From JAYZAP01 sp964645285 (GTDB lineage Bacteria > Pseudomonadota > Alphaproteobacteria > JAAXGF01), in the NCBI GenBank assembly GCA_964645285.1, contig CAZYDR010000089.1, positions 1-15,270 of the forward strand: DNA of 15,270 nucleotides. The letters are read 5' to 3'. Below the pieces are notes generated by a model that had not been told where the DNA came from, did no database searches, and saw only the letters and a program-made list of their open reading frames with translations. Of this stretch, positions 1 through 7,105 are shown piece by piece. The position numbers and the translations under genes were made by a program. The first letter of the stretch is position 1. The number at the start of each line of letters is the position of its first letter.

Positions 1-43
1 TAAGTTTACTATTCAACAATATCAATGACTTACACGCGAAATA

Positions 44-1591
44 CTACTCCCACTCGATCGTTCCCGGCGGCTTCGACGTGACGTCGTAGACGATGCGATT
101 GATGCCGCGCACCTCGTTGCAGATGCGGGTCGAGACCTGGGTCAGGAATTCCACCGAGAACGGATAGACATCGGCGGTCATGCCGTCGGTCGAGGTCACC
201 GCGCGCAGGGCGCAGACGTAGTCGTAGGAGCGCTCGTCGCCCATGACGCCGACGGTGCGTACCGGCAGCAATACGGCGAAGGCCTGCCAGATGGCGTCGT
301 AGAGTCCGGCGTTGTGAATTTCCTCGAGGTAAATGGCATCAGCCCGGCGTAGCAGGTCGGCTTTCTCCTTGGTCACGGCGCCGGGAATGCGAATCGCCAA
401 CCCGGGGCCGGGGAAGGGATGGCGGTTGACCATAATGTCGGGCATGTCGAGTTCGCGGCCGAGCGCCCGCACTTCGTCCTTGAACAGCTCGCGCAGGGGC
501 TCGACCAGTTCCATGTTCATGCGCGCGGGCAGGCCGCCCACATTGTGATGGGATTTGATGGTGACGCTGGGGCCGCCCGAGAACGACACGGATTCTATGA
601 CGTCCGGATAAAGCGTGCCCTGGGCCAGGAAATCGGCGCCGCCGACGTTGTTGGCCTCTTCCTCGAAGACGTCGATAAAGGTGCCGCCGATAATCTTGCG
701 CTTGGTTTCCGGGTCGGTGACGTCGGCCAGCTTGCCGAGGAACAGATCGGTGGCGTCGCGATGAACCAGGGTCATGTTGTAGCGGTCGCGGAACAGGGAG
801 ACCACCTGGTCGGCCTCGTTCTCGCGCATCAGCCCGGTATCGACGAAAACACAGGTCAACTGATCGCCGATGGCTTCGTGGAGCAGGACCGCGACGACCG
901 ATGAATCGACCCCGCCGGACAGCCCGCAGATGACCCGCCCCGCGCCGACCTGGGCGCGGGTCTTGGCGATTTCCTGCTGGCGAAATGCCGCCATGGTCCA
1001 GTCGCCGGTACAGCCCGCGACCCGGTGGGTAAAGTTCTTCAGCAGCGCCGCGCCGTGGGGCGTATGAACCACCTCCGGGTGGAACTGCACGCCGTAGAAA
1101 CGCCGCTCGTCGTCGGCGATGGCGGCGAACGGTGCGTTGTTGCTATGGGCCACCGTGCGGAAACCAGGCGGCAGGGCGACAACCCGGTCGCCATGGCTCA
1201 TCCACACCTGCTCCCGGTCGCCGGGTTTCCAGACGTCGTGGAACAGCTCGCAATCGTCGTCGACATCGATGAAGGTACGGCCGAATTCGCGATGGTCCGA
1301 ACCTTCGACTTCGCCGCCAAGCTGGGCGCACATGGTCTGCTGGCCATAACAGATGCCCAGCACCGGGACGCCCATGTCGTAGGCCACCTGGGGCGCGCGC
1401 GGCGTTTCCGCCAGGGTTACCGAGGCGGGGCCGCCCGACAGGATGATGGCGTGCGGCTCGAAAGCCGCGATTTCCGATTCCGGCGCGTTGAACGGCCTGA
1501 CTTCGCAGTAGACCCCGTTCTCACGCACCCGCCGGGCGATGAGTTGGGTGTACTGGGCGCCGAAGTCGAGGATGAGGACGCGATCGGTCAT
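44..1591 (-). CDS. guaA: GMP synthase (glutamine-hydrolysing)
   Basis: This enzyme makes GMP from XMP, ATP and glutamine, the last step of de novo guanine nucleotide synthesis in the cytoplasm. The 515 residues match the family's usual single-chain length. An N-terminal class I glutamine amidotransferase domain carries the nucleophile Cys81 in GICYGQQ and the His171/Glu173 pair in QFHPE. The ATP-pyrophosphatase domain follows, with its P-loop SGGVDSS at about 225-231. The dimerisation domain ends in the typical PPGTIEWE. The start MTDRVLILDFGAQ fits the family, although no clear Shine-Dalgarno sequence precedes it. It is the last gene of the minus-strand cluster, 42 bases after the repaired end of the TPR gene, and probably shares a transcript with guaB. 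No terminator is visible in positions 1-43. Confidence 0.98.
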   Translation of the reverse strand: MTDRVLILDFGAQYTQLIARRVRENGVYCEVRPFNAPESEIAAFEPHAIILSGGPASVTLAETPRAPQVAYDMGVPVLGICYGQQTMCAQLGGEVEGSDHREFGRTFIDVDDDCELFHDVWKPGDREQVWMSHGDRVVALPPGFRTVAHSNNAPFAAIADDERRFYGVQFHPEVVHTPHGAALLKNFTHRVAGCTGDWTMAAFRQQEIAKTRAQVGAGRVICGLSGGVDSSVVAVLLHEAIGDQLTCVFVDTGLMRENEADQVVSLFRDRYNMTLVHRDATDLFLGKLADVTDPETKRKIIGGTFIDVFEEEANNVGGADFLAQGTLYPDVIESVSFSGGPSVTIKSHHNVGGLPARMNMELVEPLRELFKDEVRALGRELDMPDIMVNRHPFPGPGLAIRIPGAVTKEKADLLRRADAIYLEEIHNAGLYDAIWQAFAVLLPVRTVGVMGDERSYDYVCALRAVTSTDGMTADVYPFSVEFLTQVSTRICNEVRGINRIVYDVTSKPPGTIEWE

Positions 1592-1633
1592 CGGGTGGAA
1601 CGCCGGGGGTAATTTACGCGCGGCAACAACCTA

Positions 1634-1707
1634 TCAACCACCATGGCTCGCCTTGTATTCGTCAACCTCTTCCTTGAGGTCCTTGTATTCCCTGCAAGTG
1701 AAAAAAA
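1634..1707 (-). other. displaced C-terminal coding segment of the TPR protein
   Basis: This segment encodes the TPR protein's natural C-terminus, but in the plus-one frame relative to the upstream part. Read after a T6 instead of a T7, it continues CFF into TCREYKDLKEEVDEYKASHGG (two more residues than a bare motif) and stops at 1634-1636. As I recall it, a CFFxCxEYxxLK-type ending is common in small alphaproteobacterial TPR proteins. A homopolymer error in sequencing or assembly is as likely as a true mutation. Confidence 0.7.
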
Positions 1708-2108
1708 CAGGACCGGCCGAGGCGGTCGAGATGCTCCTCGGCCTTGGCGAGTTGGTCGAGCTCAAGATAGAGCTCGCCGATATACTCATGGGCGCCGCGA
1801 TGCTTGCTGTCGATGGCCAGCGCCTGATTGTAGTTCTCGAACGCCTTCTCCACGTTGCCCAGTTTGCGATGGCTGAAGCCCAGTAGGTTATAGGCATCGG
1901 CATTTCTTGGCTCGGCTTCAACCGCCTCGTCCAGGCTAACGATGGCGACCGCGTAGTCACCGCTATCCGCCGCAGCTTTGCCGGTGTCGAAATCGCTCGG
2001 GGTCGTCGTGGAACTGGACCCGCCGCTCGACGCGGCCTGGGAAATCGTCGGCGCCACAATCAGGGCCGCGACTAAAGCGATGGCAATGATGATTGGTTTC
2101 ATGGTCAT
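1662..2108 (-). CDS. secreted TPR-repeat protein, C-terminus frameshifted as read
   Basis: This is a small exported tetratricopeptide-repeat protein of unknown function. I chose the start MTMKPII at 2108 because AAGGAG lies 6-7 bases upstream; an in-frame start at 2141 would overlap the end of guaB. Residues 1-25 form a Sec signal peptide, with a basic N-end, the hydrophobic run IIIAIALVAALIVA and a likely cleavage site after SQA, so the protein is probably periplasmic. A Ser/Thr-rich linker follows, then about three TPR units (roughly 48-68, 69-102 and 103-134) with typical spacing such as DAYNLLGFSHRKLG. As read it has 148 residues and ends in an unrelated tail after CFF. Removing one T from a T7 run (1701-1707) restores the ending CFFTCREYKDLKEEVDEYK and a stop at 1634, giving 157 residues. 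It lies between guaB and guaA, 29 bases after guaB, which implies co-transcription but not a purine role. Confidence 0.82.
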   Translation of the reverse strand: MTMKPIIIAIALVAALIVAPTISQAASSGGSSSTTTPSDFDTGKAAADSGDYAVAIVSLDEAVEAEPRNADAYNLLGFSHRKLGNVEKAFENYNQALAIDSKHRGAHEYIGELYLELDQLAKAEEHLDRLGRSCFFHLQGIQGPQGRG

Positions 2109-2137
2109 GCTTTCTCCTTGTTGTGAGGTATGGCGGC

Positions 2138-3598
2138 TCAATCGTTGTGCCGGTAGTTGGGTGCTTCACGAGTCACGGTAATGTCGTGAACATGGCTCTC
2201 GCGTTGCCCGGCGCCGGTAATGCGCACGAACTGGCAATTGCGCTTCATGGCCTCGATATCGCTATTGCCCGTATAGCCCATGGCCGCCCGCAGACCGCCG
2301 ATCAATTGATGGGTGATGGCGCCAAGGGGACCGCGATAGGGCACCCGGCCCTCGACTCCCTCGGGGACCAGCTTGAGGGAATCCTTGATCTCCTGCTGGA
2401 AATAACGGTCGGCCGAACCCCGCGCCATGGCGCCGAGGGAGCCCATGCCGCGATAGGACTTGTAGGACCGCCCCTGATAGAGAAACACCTCGCCGGGACT
2501 TTCGTCGGTACCGGCGAACAGCGAGCCGATCATGGCGCAATCGGCGCCTGCCGCCATGGCCTTGGCGAGATCGCCGGAATAGCGAATGCCACCGTCGGCG
2601 ATGATCGAAACCCGCTGATCGCGGCAGCGTTCGGCGACATTGGCGATGGCGGTGAACTGGGGCATGCCGACACCGGCGACCATGCGGGTGGTGCAGATCG
2701 ATCCCGGCCCGATGCCGACCTTAACGGCATCGGCGCCAACGTCGATCAGCGCCTGGGCGCCGTCGCCGGTGGCTACGTTACCAGCCACCACCTGGGTGTA
2801 GTTGCTGAGTTTCTTGATACGGTCGACCGCCTGGATGACACCGTCGGAATGACCGTGGGCGGTGTCCACCACGATGAGGTCGCAACCGGCGTCGAGTAGC
2901 GCCTCGGCCCGGGCGACGCCCTTTTCGCCGACACCGGTGGTAGCGGCGGCGCGCAGGCGGCCTTGCGCGTCCTTGCAGGCGTCGGGAAAGTTTTTTGACT
3001 TCTCCATGTCCTTGACCGTGACCAGCCCGATGCAGCGATAGTCGCCATCGACCACGATGAGCTTTTCGATACGGTGCTGGTGCAGGATGCGCTGAGCTTC
3101 CTCGGTGCCGATGCCGCTGCTGACAGTGACTAGGTTTTCCTTGGTCATCAGGGCGTGCACCGGTTCCACGGGGTCGGTGGCAAAACGGACGTCGCGGTTG
3201 GTCAGAATGCCGATCAGCAGGCCATCGCCCTCGACCACCGGAACGCCGGAAATGCCGTGGTGCTCCATCAACGCCAGAGCGTCGGCCAGGGTTTCGTTGG
3301 GTCCGATAGTCACCGGATCGCCGACCACGCCGGCCTCGAATTTCTTGACCTTGCGGACCTCCTCGGCCTGCTGGTCAATTTCCAGGTTCTTGTGAATGAC
3401 GCCAAGTCCGCCCGACTGGGCCATGGCAATAGCCAGATTGCTTTCCGTCACTGTATCCATGGCGGATGACAGCAGGGGAATGCCGACTTCGATGTTCGGG
3501 GTAACGAGGGTTCGGGTGCTGACATCCTGGGGCAGCACCTCCGATGCGGCGGGCACCAGAAGGACATCGTCAAACGCAAGGGCTTCAGGAAATTCCAT
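2138..3598 (-). CDS. guaB: inosine-5'-monophosphate dehydrogenase
   Basis: This enzyme oxidises IMP to XMP with NAD+, the committed step to guanine nucleotides. I chose the start MEFPEALAFDDVLLVP at 3598 because GGAG lies 5 bases upstream and the length (486 residues) fits the family; an upstream in-frame start at 3631 would add 11 unlikely residues. The (beta/alpha)8 barrel is interrupted at about residues 92-200 by two CBS domains (ILTNRDVRF and GLVTVKDMEKS mark their ends). The catalytic loop GIGPGSICTTR places the nucleophile at Cys302. DGGIRYSGD binds the phosphate, and the mobile flap has the Arg-Tyr pair in ADRYFQ (398-399). All key residues are present. The gene lies between rlmE and the TPR gene on the same strand and has a promoter-like sequence just upstream. 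Confidence 0.98.
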   Translation of the reverse strand: MEFPEALAFDDVLLVPAASEVLPQDVSTRTLVTPNIEVGIPLLSSAMDTVTESNLAIAMAQSGGLGVIHKNLEIDQQAEEVRKVKKFEAGVVGDPVTIGPNETLADALALMEHHGISGVPVVEGDGLLIGILTNRDVRFATDPVEPVHALMTKENLVTVSSGIGTEEAQRILHQHRIEKLIVVDGDYRCIGLVTVKDMEKSKNFPDACKDAQGRLRAAATTGVGEKGVARAEALLDAGCDLIVVDTAHGHSDGVIQAVDRIKKLSNYTQVVAGNVATGDGAQALIDVGADAVKVGIGPGSICTTRMVAGVGMPQFTAIANVAERCRDQRVSIIADGGIRYSGDLAKAMAAGADCAMIGSLFAGTDESPGEVFLYQGRSYKSYRGMGSLGAMARGSADRYFQQEIKDSLKLVPEGVEGRVPYRGPLGAITHQLIGGLRAAMGYTGNSDIEAMKRNCQFVRITGAGQRESHVHDITVTREAPNYRHND

Positions 3599-3626
3599 GC
3601 CAACTCCATGTTCGGGTTGGCGCGTC

Positions 3627-3654
3627 ATCATATACAGATTCGCCTATGCGCCAA
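3627..3654 (-). promoter_or_regulatory. possible guaB promoter
   Basis: On the minus strand TTGGCG (3654-3649) and TATGAT (3632-3627) are separated by 16 bases, with 4/6 and 5/6 matches to the sigma-70 consensus. Transcription would start about 20 bases before the guaB ATG. The site lies in the 83-base gap after rlmE and would let guaB-TPR-guaA be transcribed apart from ppx-rlmE. This is consensus matching by eye only. Confidence 0.42.
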
Positions 3655-3681
3655 GAGTGATCTTGCCGGTGAGCGCAAAAT

Positions 3682-4389
3682 TCATGTTTCCTTGTCTTTA
3701 TGACCGCGAAAACCGGTCGCCACGAGGTAGAGCTCAGCCGAACCGTCCCGGCTGGCCGGCGGCTTGGCGTGCTTGACCACGGCGAAGGCGCGCTTGATGG
3801 CGGCCAGCAGTCCGGCGCCGGCGCCGCTGCCCAGGACTTTGCAGATGAAGGCGCCGTCCGGGGCCAGGATATCCTCGGCGAAGGCCAGGGCGGCCTCGCA
3901 CAAACCGATGATCCTCAGACGGTCGGTGGCGCTATGGCCCGTGGCGGGGGACGCCATGTCGCTCAAAACGATATCGGCGGGGCCGTCGAGGGCTTCCCGG
4001 ATCAACGCCGGCGTGTCGATGTCCAGGACATCGGCTTCGATGACATGGGCGCCCTGCACCGGTTCCATGCCGTTAATGTCGACGGCGACCACACGACCGC
4101 CTTTGGCAGTGCCAGCCCTAACCCGCTCGACAGCGACCTGGGTCCAGCCGCCCGGCACGGCGCCAAGGTCGACCACCCGGCTTCCCGGCGCCAAAATGTG
4201 AAACCGGTCATCGAGTTCCAGCAGCTTGAACGCCGCCCGCGAGCGGTAGCCCTCCTCTTTAGCTTGAATTACATAGGGATCGTTAAGTTGGCGTTCCAAC
4301 CAGCGCCTAGACGAGACGCCGCGTCGCTTGGCGCTCTTGATCCGCACCCGACTGGCGCGGGAGCCGCCCTTCTTCTTGCCCGTGGTCAT
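3682..4389 (-). CDS. rlmE: 23S rRNA 2'-O-ribose methyltransferase RlmE (FtsJ/RrmJ)
   Basis: This enzyme uses S-adenosylmethionine to methylate the 2'-OH of U2552 (E. coli numbering) in 23S rRNA, a late step of large-subunit assembly. The 235 residues form a basic N-terminal extension (about 1-35, rich in Lys/Arg) followed by a Rossmann-fold methyltransferase. SAM motif I reads VVDLGAVPGGWTQVA at about 72-86. The K-D-K-E catalytic tetrad is complete: Lys55 in SRAAFKL, Asp144 in LSDMASP, Lys184 in FICKVL and Glu219 in GSAELYLVATGF. The start codon lies 7 bases past the first base of the ppx stop (TAG at 4396-4398), so the two genes are probably co-transcribed. No separate Shine-Dalgarno sequence is obvious, which suggests translational coupling. 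Confidence 0.95.
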   Translation of the reverse strand: MTTGKKKGGSRASRVRIKSAKRRGVSSRRWLERQLNDPYVIQAKEEGYRSRAAFKLLELDDRFHILAPGSRVVDLGAVPGGWTQVAVERVRAGTAKGGRVVAVDINGMEPVQGAHVIEADVLDIDTPALIREALDGPADIVLSDMASPATGHSATDRLRIIGLCEAALAFAEDILAPDGAFICKVLGSGAGAGLLAAIKRAFAVVKHAKPPASRDGSAELYLVATGFRGHKDKET

Positions 4390-4395
4390 GGTTTA

Positions 4396-5430
4396 CTAAC
4401 TGGCGAAGACCGGGGCGGGACGGCAGGGATGGATCATGTCCATCAGCATGCCTTCGCGAATGCCACGATCGGCGACCCACAGGCTGCCCACCGGCCACTG
4501 TTTTCGGATGGCGTCGAGGATGGCGCAGCCGGCGACTACCAAGTCGGCCCTGTCCGGCCCGATGGTGGGTATTGCGGCGCGCCCCTTCTGATCGAGACTG
4601 ACCAGGTGTTCCGTCACCGCGTCAATGGCATCGAATGACAGCTGCAAACCGTCGACTCTGGAGCGATCATAGCGCGGCAAGTTCAAATGTACGCCGGCGA
4701 TGGTCGTTACGGTGCCCGAGGTACCCAGCATCTGGGTCTCGCCACCGGCCGTGTATTGCGATATTCCGTGTTCGGCGTCAAACGGAACCAGCATGGCGCC
4801 AATATCGCTGACCATCTTGTCGTAGAGCTCCCGTGCAATCTGATCACCACCATGAGTCTCCGCCAGGGTAACGACGCCGCAGGGCAGGGAGGTCCAGCCG
4901 ATCAACTCGCGGTCGAACCCCTGGCAGCGCATCCAGACCAATTCGGTACTGCCGCCACCGATGTCGAACATCAGGGCCCAGCGCGCTTCGTCCTCGATTA
5001 AGGGCAGACACCCGGCAATTGCCAGTTGGGCTTCTTCCCGGGTCGAAATGATTTCGAGATCGATGCCGGTTTCCCGGGCGACCCGGGCAATGAAGGCATC
5101 GCAGTTGGCGGCCCGGCGACAGGCATCGGTTGCGACACTGCGGACCCGGTTAACCTGGTGATGACGCAGTTTTCCGACGCAGATACGTAAGGCGGCGATG
5201 GTGCGTTCCATAGCGTGGTCGGACAGCTCACCCTTGGTGCTGACGCCCTCGCCAAGGCGCACAATGCGGGAGAATGCGTCGATGACCCGGAATGTCGGAC
5301 CCTCGGGGCGGGCGACCAGCAAACGGCAATTGTTGGTGCCGAGATCGATGGCGCCGAACGCACTGGTTCTCAGGCGACTGTCAGCGCCTCCGTGCCGCTC
5401 GGATTTCTGATCCCCCAATCGCGACACCAC
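4396..5430 (-). CDS. ppx: Ppx/GppA-family exopolyphosphatase / guanosine pentaphosphatase
   Basis: Members of this family hydrolyse inorganic polyphosphate and/or convert pppGpp to ppGpp; the sequence alone does not tell which. The protein has 344 residues and starts at a GTG codon (5430) with GGAGG 8 bases upstream, which decides the start. The actin-like fold shows its phosphate-1 loop GAIDLGTNNCRLLVA (26-40), a TDACRRAANCDAF segment (101-113), the Glu-bearing STREEAQLA stretch (129-137) near the expected catalytic Glu, and the phosphate-2 loop DIGGGSTELVW (156-166). It is a short single-module form without the long C-terminal HD-like part of E. coli Ppx, as is common in alphaproteobacteria. 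It is the first gene of the minus-strand ppx-rlmE-guaB-guaA run and is divergent from tRNA-Gln. Confidence 0.93.
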   Translation of the reverse strand: MVSRLGDQKSERHGGADSRLRTSAFGAIDLGTNNCRLLVARPEGPTFRVIDAFSRIVRLGEGVSTKGELSDHAMERTIAALRICVGKLRHHQVNRVRSVATDACRRAANCDAFIARVARETGIDLEIISTREEAQLAIAGCLPLIEDEARWALMFDIGGGSTELVWMRCQGFDRELIGWTSLPCGVVTLAETHGGDQIARELYDKMVSDIGAMLVPFDAEHGISQYTAGGETQMLGTSGTVTTIAGVHLNLPRYDRSRVDGLQLSFDAIDAVTEHLVSLDQKGRAAIPTIGPDRADLVVAGCAILDAIRKQWPVGSLWVADRGIREGMLMDMIHPCRPAPVFAS

Positions 5431-5468
5431 CTCGGCTTCCTCCCTTATGCCGGTTCAATTTTCTTTAT

Positions 5469-5499
5469 CTTATACCAGACAGGGCGTCATGGGTAGCAA
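5469..5499 (-). promoter_or_regulatory. possible ppx-rlmE promoter
   Basis: On the minus strand TATAAG (5474-5469) is a good -10 hexamer, with TTGCTA (5499-5494) 19 bases upstream. The spacing is long and the -35 is weak. It lies about 40 bases before the GTG start of ppx, in an AT-rich part of the divergent region shared with tRNA-Gln. Confidence 0.35.
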
Positions 5500-5520
5500 A
5501 GCGTAAATGGCGGCTCACGC

Positions 5521-5547
5521 TTGACACTACCCGGTCCACTTCATAAG
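5521..5547 (+). promoter_or_regulatory. possible tRNA-Gln promoter
   Basis: A perfect TTGACA (5521-5526) is followed after 15 bases by CATAAG (5542-5547), or after 17 bases by the weaker TAAGTT. Either would place the transcript start about 30 bases before the mature tRNA 5' end. The perfect -35 hexamer is the main support. Confidence 0.45.
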
Positions 5548-5586
5548 TTTCCGGTGCGCTGGCCCAGTCGCCTGTGCGCGCCTCGT

Positions 5587-5660
5587 TGGGGAATAGTTCA
5601 ACGGTAGAACACTCGGCTCTGACCCGTGTAATCCAGGTTCGAATCCTGGTTCCCCAGCCA
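5587..5660 (+). tRNA. tRNA-Gln (anticodon CUG)
   Basis: The 74 bases fold as a complete cloverleaf with encoded CCA. The acceptor stem TGGGGAA (5587-5593) pairs with TTCCCCA (5650-5656), with discriminator G and CCA at 5658-5660. The D-stem GTTC/GAAC is perfect. The anticodon loop CTCTGAC (5617-5623) places CTG at 5619-5621. The T-arm is CCAGG-TTCGAAT-CCTGG. The U1-A72 end is typical of bacterial tRNA-Gln. One oddity is a T-T opposition at the second pair of the anticodon stem (5613/5627). A T7 run at 5674-5680, without a strong hairpin, may help end transcription. No duplicate of the tRNA 3' end is visible elsewhere in the window, so no integrated element is indicated. Confidence 0.96.
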
Positions 5661-5740
5661 ACCACTTCCTAGATTTTTTTGATCATATAACATGCAGGGT
5701 TATTGTGCCGTGTTGTAAATTCTTTTGTGCGGTAAAATCT

Positions 5741-5796
5741 AACAGAGACTGATGTTATTACGGGATTTAGCGTAAATAACGGCCCTAGTCTCTGTT
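5741..5796 (-). terminator. long hairpin, probable ccr transcript terminator
   Basis: AACAGAGACT (5741-5750) and AGTCTCTGTT (5787-5796) are perfect 10-base inverted repeats. Inside them a second stem pairs GTTATT-ACG (5754-5762) with CGT-AAATAAC (5771-5780), with one bulged base. On the minus strand the outer stem is followed by AGATTTTA, a short T-run, about 130 bases beyond the ccr stop. The surrounding 5661-5872 stretch is AT-rich and holds no convincing gene. A structured intergenic repeat is an alternative. Confidence 0.45.
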
Positions 5797-5872
5797 TAGG
5801 AATTCCACGGTGAGAGTTTGGAGTGTTTTGGGTGCGACAATACCTGCTTAGGCTAGGCATCGGCTGATAACG

Positions 5873-7105
5873 CTAGCTGACGCCGTGGCCCTCCTCGGTG
5901 GCGTTGACCAGGATCGCCATATTACCCGCCGGATGCTTGTTGTCATGCATCATTTGATGGGCATGGGCCAATTCGTCGAAGGCAAAGGTCTGCGACAGGC
6001 AGGGGTCGACCTTGCCGTCAATGACCAGGTCGTTGACCGCCTTGGCCTGGTCGTCGTTGGCTAGGTGGCTGCCCTGGAACCGTTTCTGGCGCATCCAGTG
6101 GTGGCGCAAGTCGAGAGTCACGTTGAAGCCGGTCGTGCCGGCGCAGATGACGACCATTCCACCGGTGCCGCAGACCAGCCCCGAGGTCGGCAGGGTGGCC
6201 TCGCCGGGGTGCTCGAAAACGATGCGCGGGCTTTCGCGGGTGCCGGTGATGTCCCAGATCGCCTTGCCGAAAGCACGGGCGCCCTTGGCCCAGGCACCGT
6301 ACTCAGGCGAGTTGGTGTCGGGCATGACACCCCAATGGTCGAACTCGGTGCGGTTGATGACGCCGATGGTGCCCTTGTCGAGGCAGAATTGACGCTTGGC
6401 TTCATCGGACACAACGGCGATAGGGCGGCCTCCCATGGCCTGGGTAATCTGCAGCGCCATGCTGCCGACGCCGCCGCTGGCGCCCCATACCAGCACCAGA
6501 TCGTCTTTCTCGACAGTGTTGGGCGCCCAGCCCATGAGCATGCGGTAGGCGGTGGAGGCGCACAGCAGATAGCAGGCCGCGACTTCCCAGGTCAGGTGTT
6601 TGGGCTTGGGTTGGCATTGGTGGCCCTGGGCCCGGGCGAACTGGCAAAAGCTGCCATAATTGGTCTGATAGCCCCAGATGCGAACGCTGTCCGCCAGCAT
6701 GGGGTCCTTGCCTGACAGCACCCAGGGATCGTCCGGCGCCCACCAACCGGAATGGACGACAACCTCGTCGCCGGGCTTCACATTGGTAACATCGGCGCCG
6801 ACCTTCCAGACGATGCCCGAGCAGTCGCTGCCACCCGCGTGGAAGTCTTCGGGTTCGCCTTGCTTCTGGCGCACGCCGATGACGTCCAGGGGTTGGCCCA
6901 GGGCCGCCCACACGTTATTGAAGTTGACCCCCGTGGCCATAACGTAGATCAGCACTTCGTCGGGTTTGATCTCCGGCGTCGGCAGCACCTCGCGGCGCAA
7001 CGAATCCTTGGGCTCGCCGAAGCGGTCCTGACGGACCGCGAAAGCGTGCATGTTGTCCGGCACCTCACCGAGGGGAGGGCGTTCGCCGAGTGCGCAAATT
7101 TCCAT
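5873..7105 (-). CDS. ccrA: crotonyl-CoA carboxylase/reductase homologue (enoyl-CoA reductase, MDR family)
   Basis: Known family members reduce crotonyl-CoA with NADPH and add CO2 to give ethylmalonyl-CoA in the ethylmalonyl-CoA pathway; related enzymes act on other enoyl-CoAs. The 410 residues are slightly shorter than the usual ~430. Visible features are the N-terminal ERPPLGEVPDNMHAFAVRQ, GVNFNNVWAALGQP (59-72), the Rossmann motif VWGASGGVGS (206-215), FGKAIWDITG (279-288), IVFEHPGEAT and the segment GGMVVICAGTTGFN. WMRQKR and GSHLAN follow, keeping the pocket His at about 347. At the position of the CO2-binding Phe-Glu pair (170-171 in Kitasatospora Ccr) the protein has Tyr146-Gln147, so carboxylation is uncertain. 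The start is preceded by GAGAGA. It lies downstream of the ACAD cluster on the same strand, separated by 351 bases, and converges on tRNA-Gln. Confidence 0.9.
   Translation of the reverse strand: MEICALGERPPLGEVPDNMHAFAVRQDRFGEPKDSLRREVLPTPEIKPDEVLIYVMATGVNFNNVWAALGQPLDVIGVRQKQGEPEDFHAGGSDCSGIVWKVGADVTNVKPGDEVVVHSGWWAPDDPWVLSGKDPMLADSVRIWGYQTNYGSFCQFARAQGHQCQPKPKHLTWEVAACYLLCASTAYRMLMGWAPNTVEKDDLVLVWGASGGVGSMALQITQAMGGRPIAVVSDEAKRQFCLDKGTIGVINRTEFDHWGVMPDTNSPEYGAWAKGARAFGKAIWDITGTRESPRIVFEHPGEATLPTSGLVCGTGGMVVICAGTTGFNVTLDLRHHWMRQKRFQGSHLANDDQAKAVNDLVIDGKVDPCLSQTFAFDELAHAHQMMHDNKHPAGNMAILVNATEEGHGVS

Noticed and set aside
419..904. Long plus-strand reading frame of 161 residues inside guaA
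   Set aside because: It is a shadow of guaA caused by high GC at third codon positions, with no family motifs. The same applies to the other plus-strand frames over 330-1610 and over the ACAD genes.
5587..5660. tRNA-Gln as an integration site for a mobile element
   Set aside because: No direct repeat of the tRNA 3' end, integrase or transposase is present in the window.
5465..5665. 66-residue minus-strand reading frame starting MVGWGTRIRTWITRVR
   Set aside because: It is the antisense of the tRNA-Gln gene; GWGTRIRTW-type peptides are a well-known artefact of tRNA antisense strands.
5669..5860. 63-residue minus-strand frame in the AT-rich gap
   Set aside because: It spans the hairpin, has no ribosome binding site or recognisable motif, and its composition looks non-coding.
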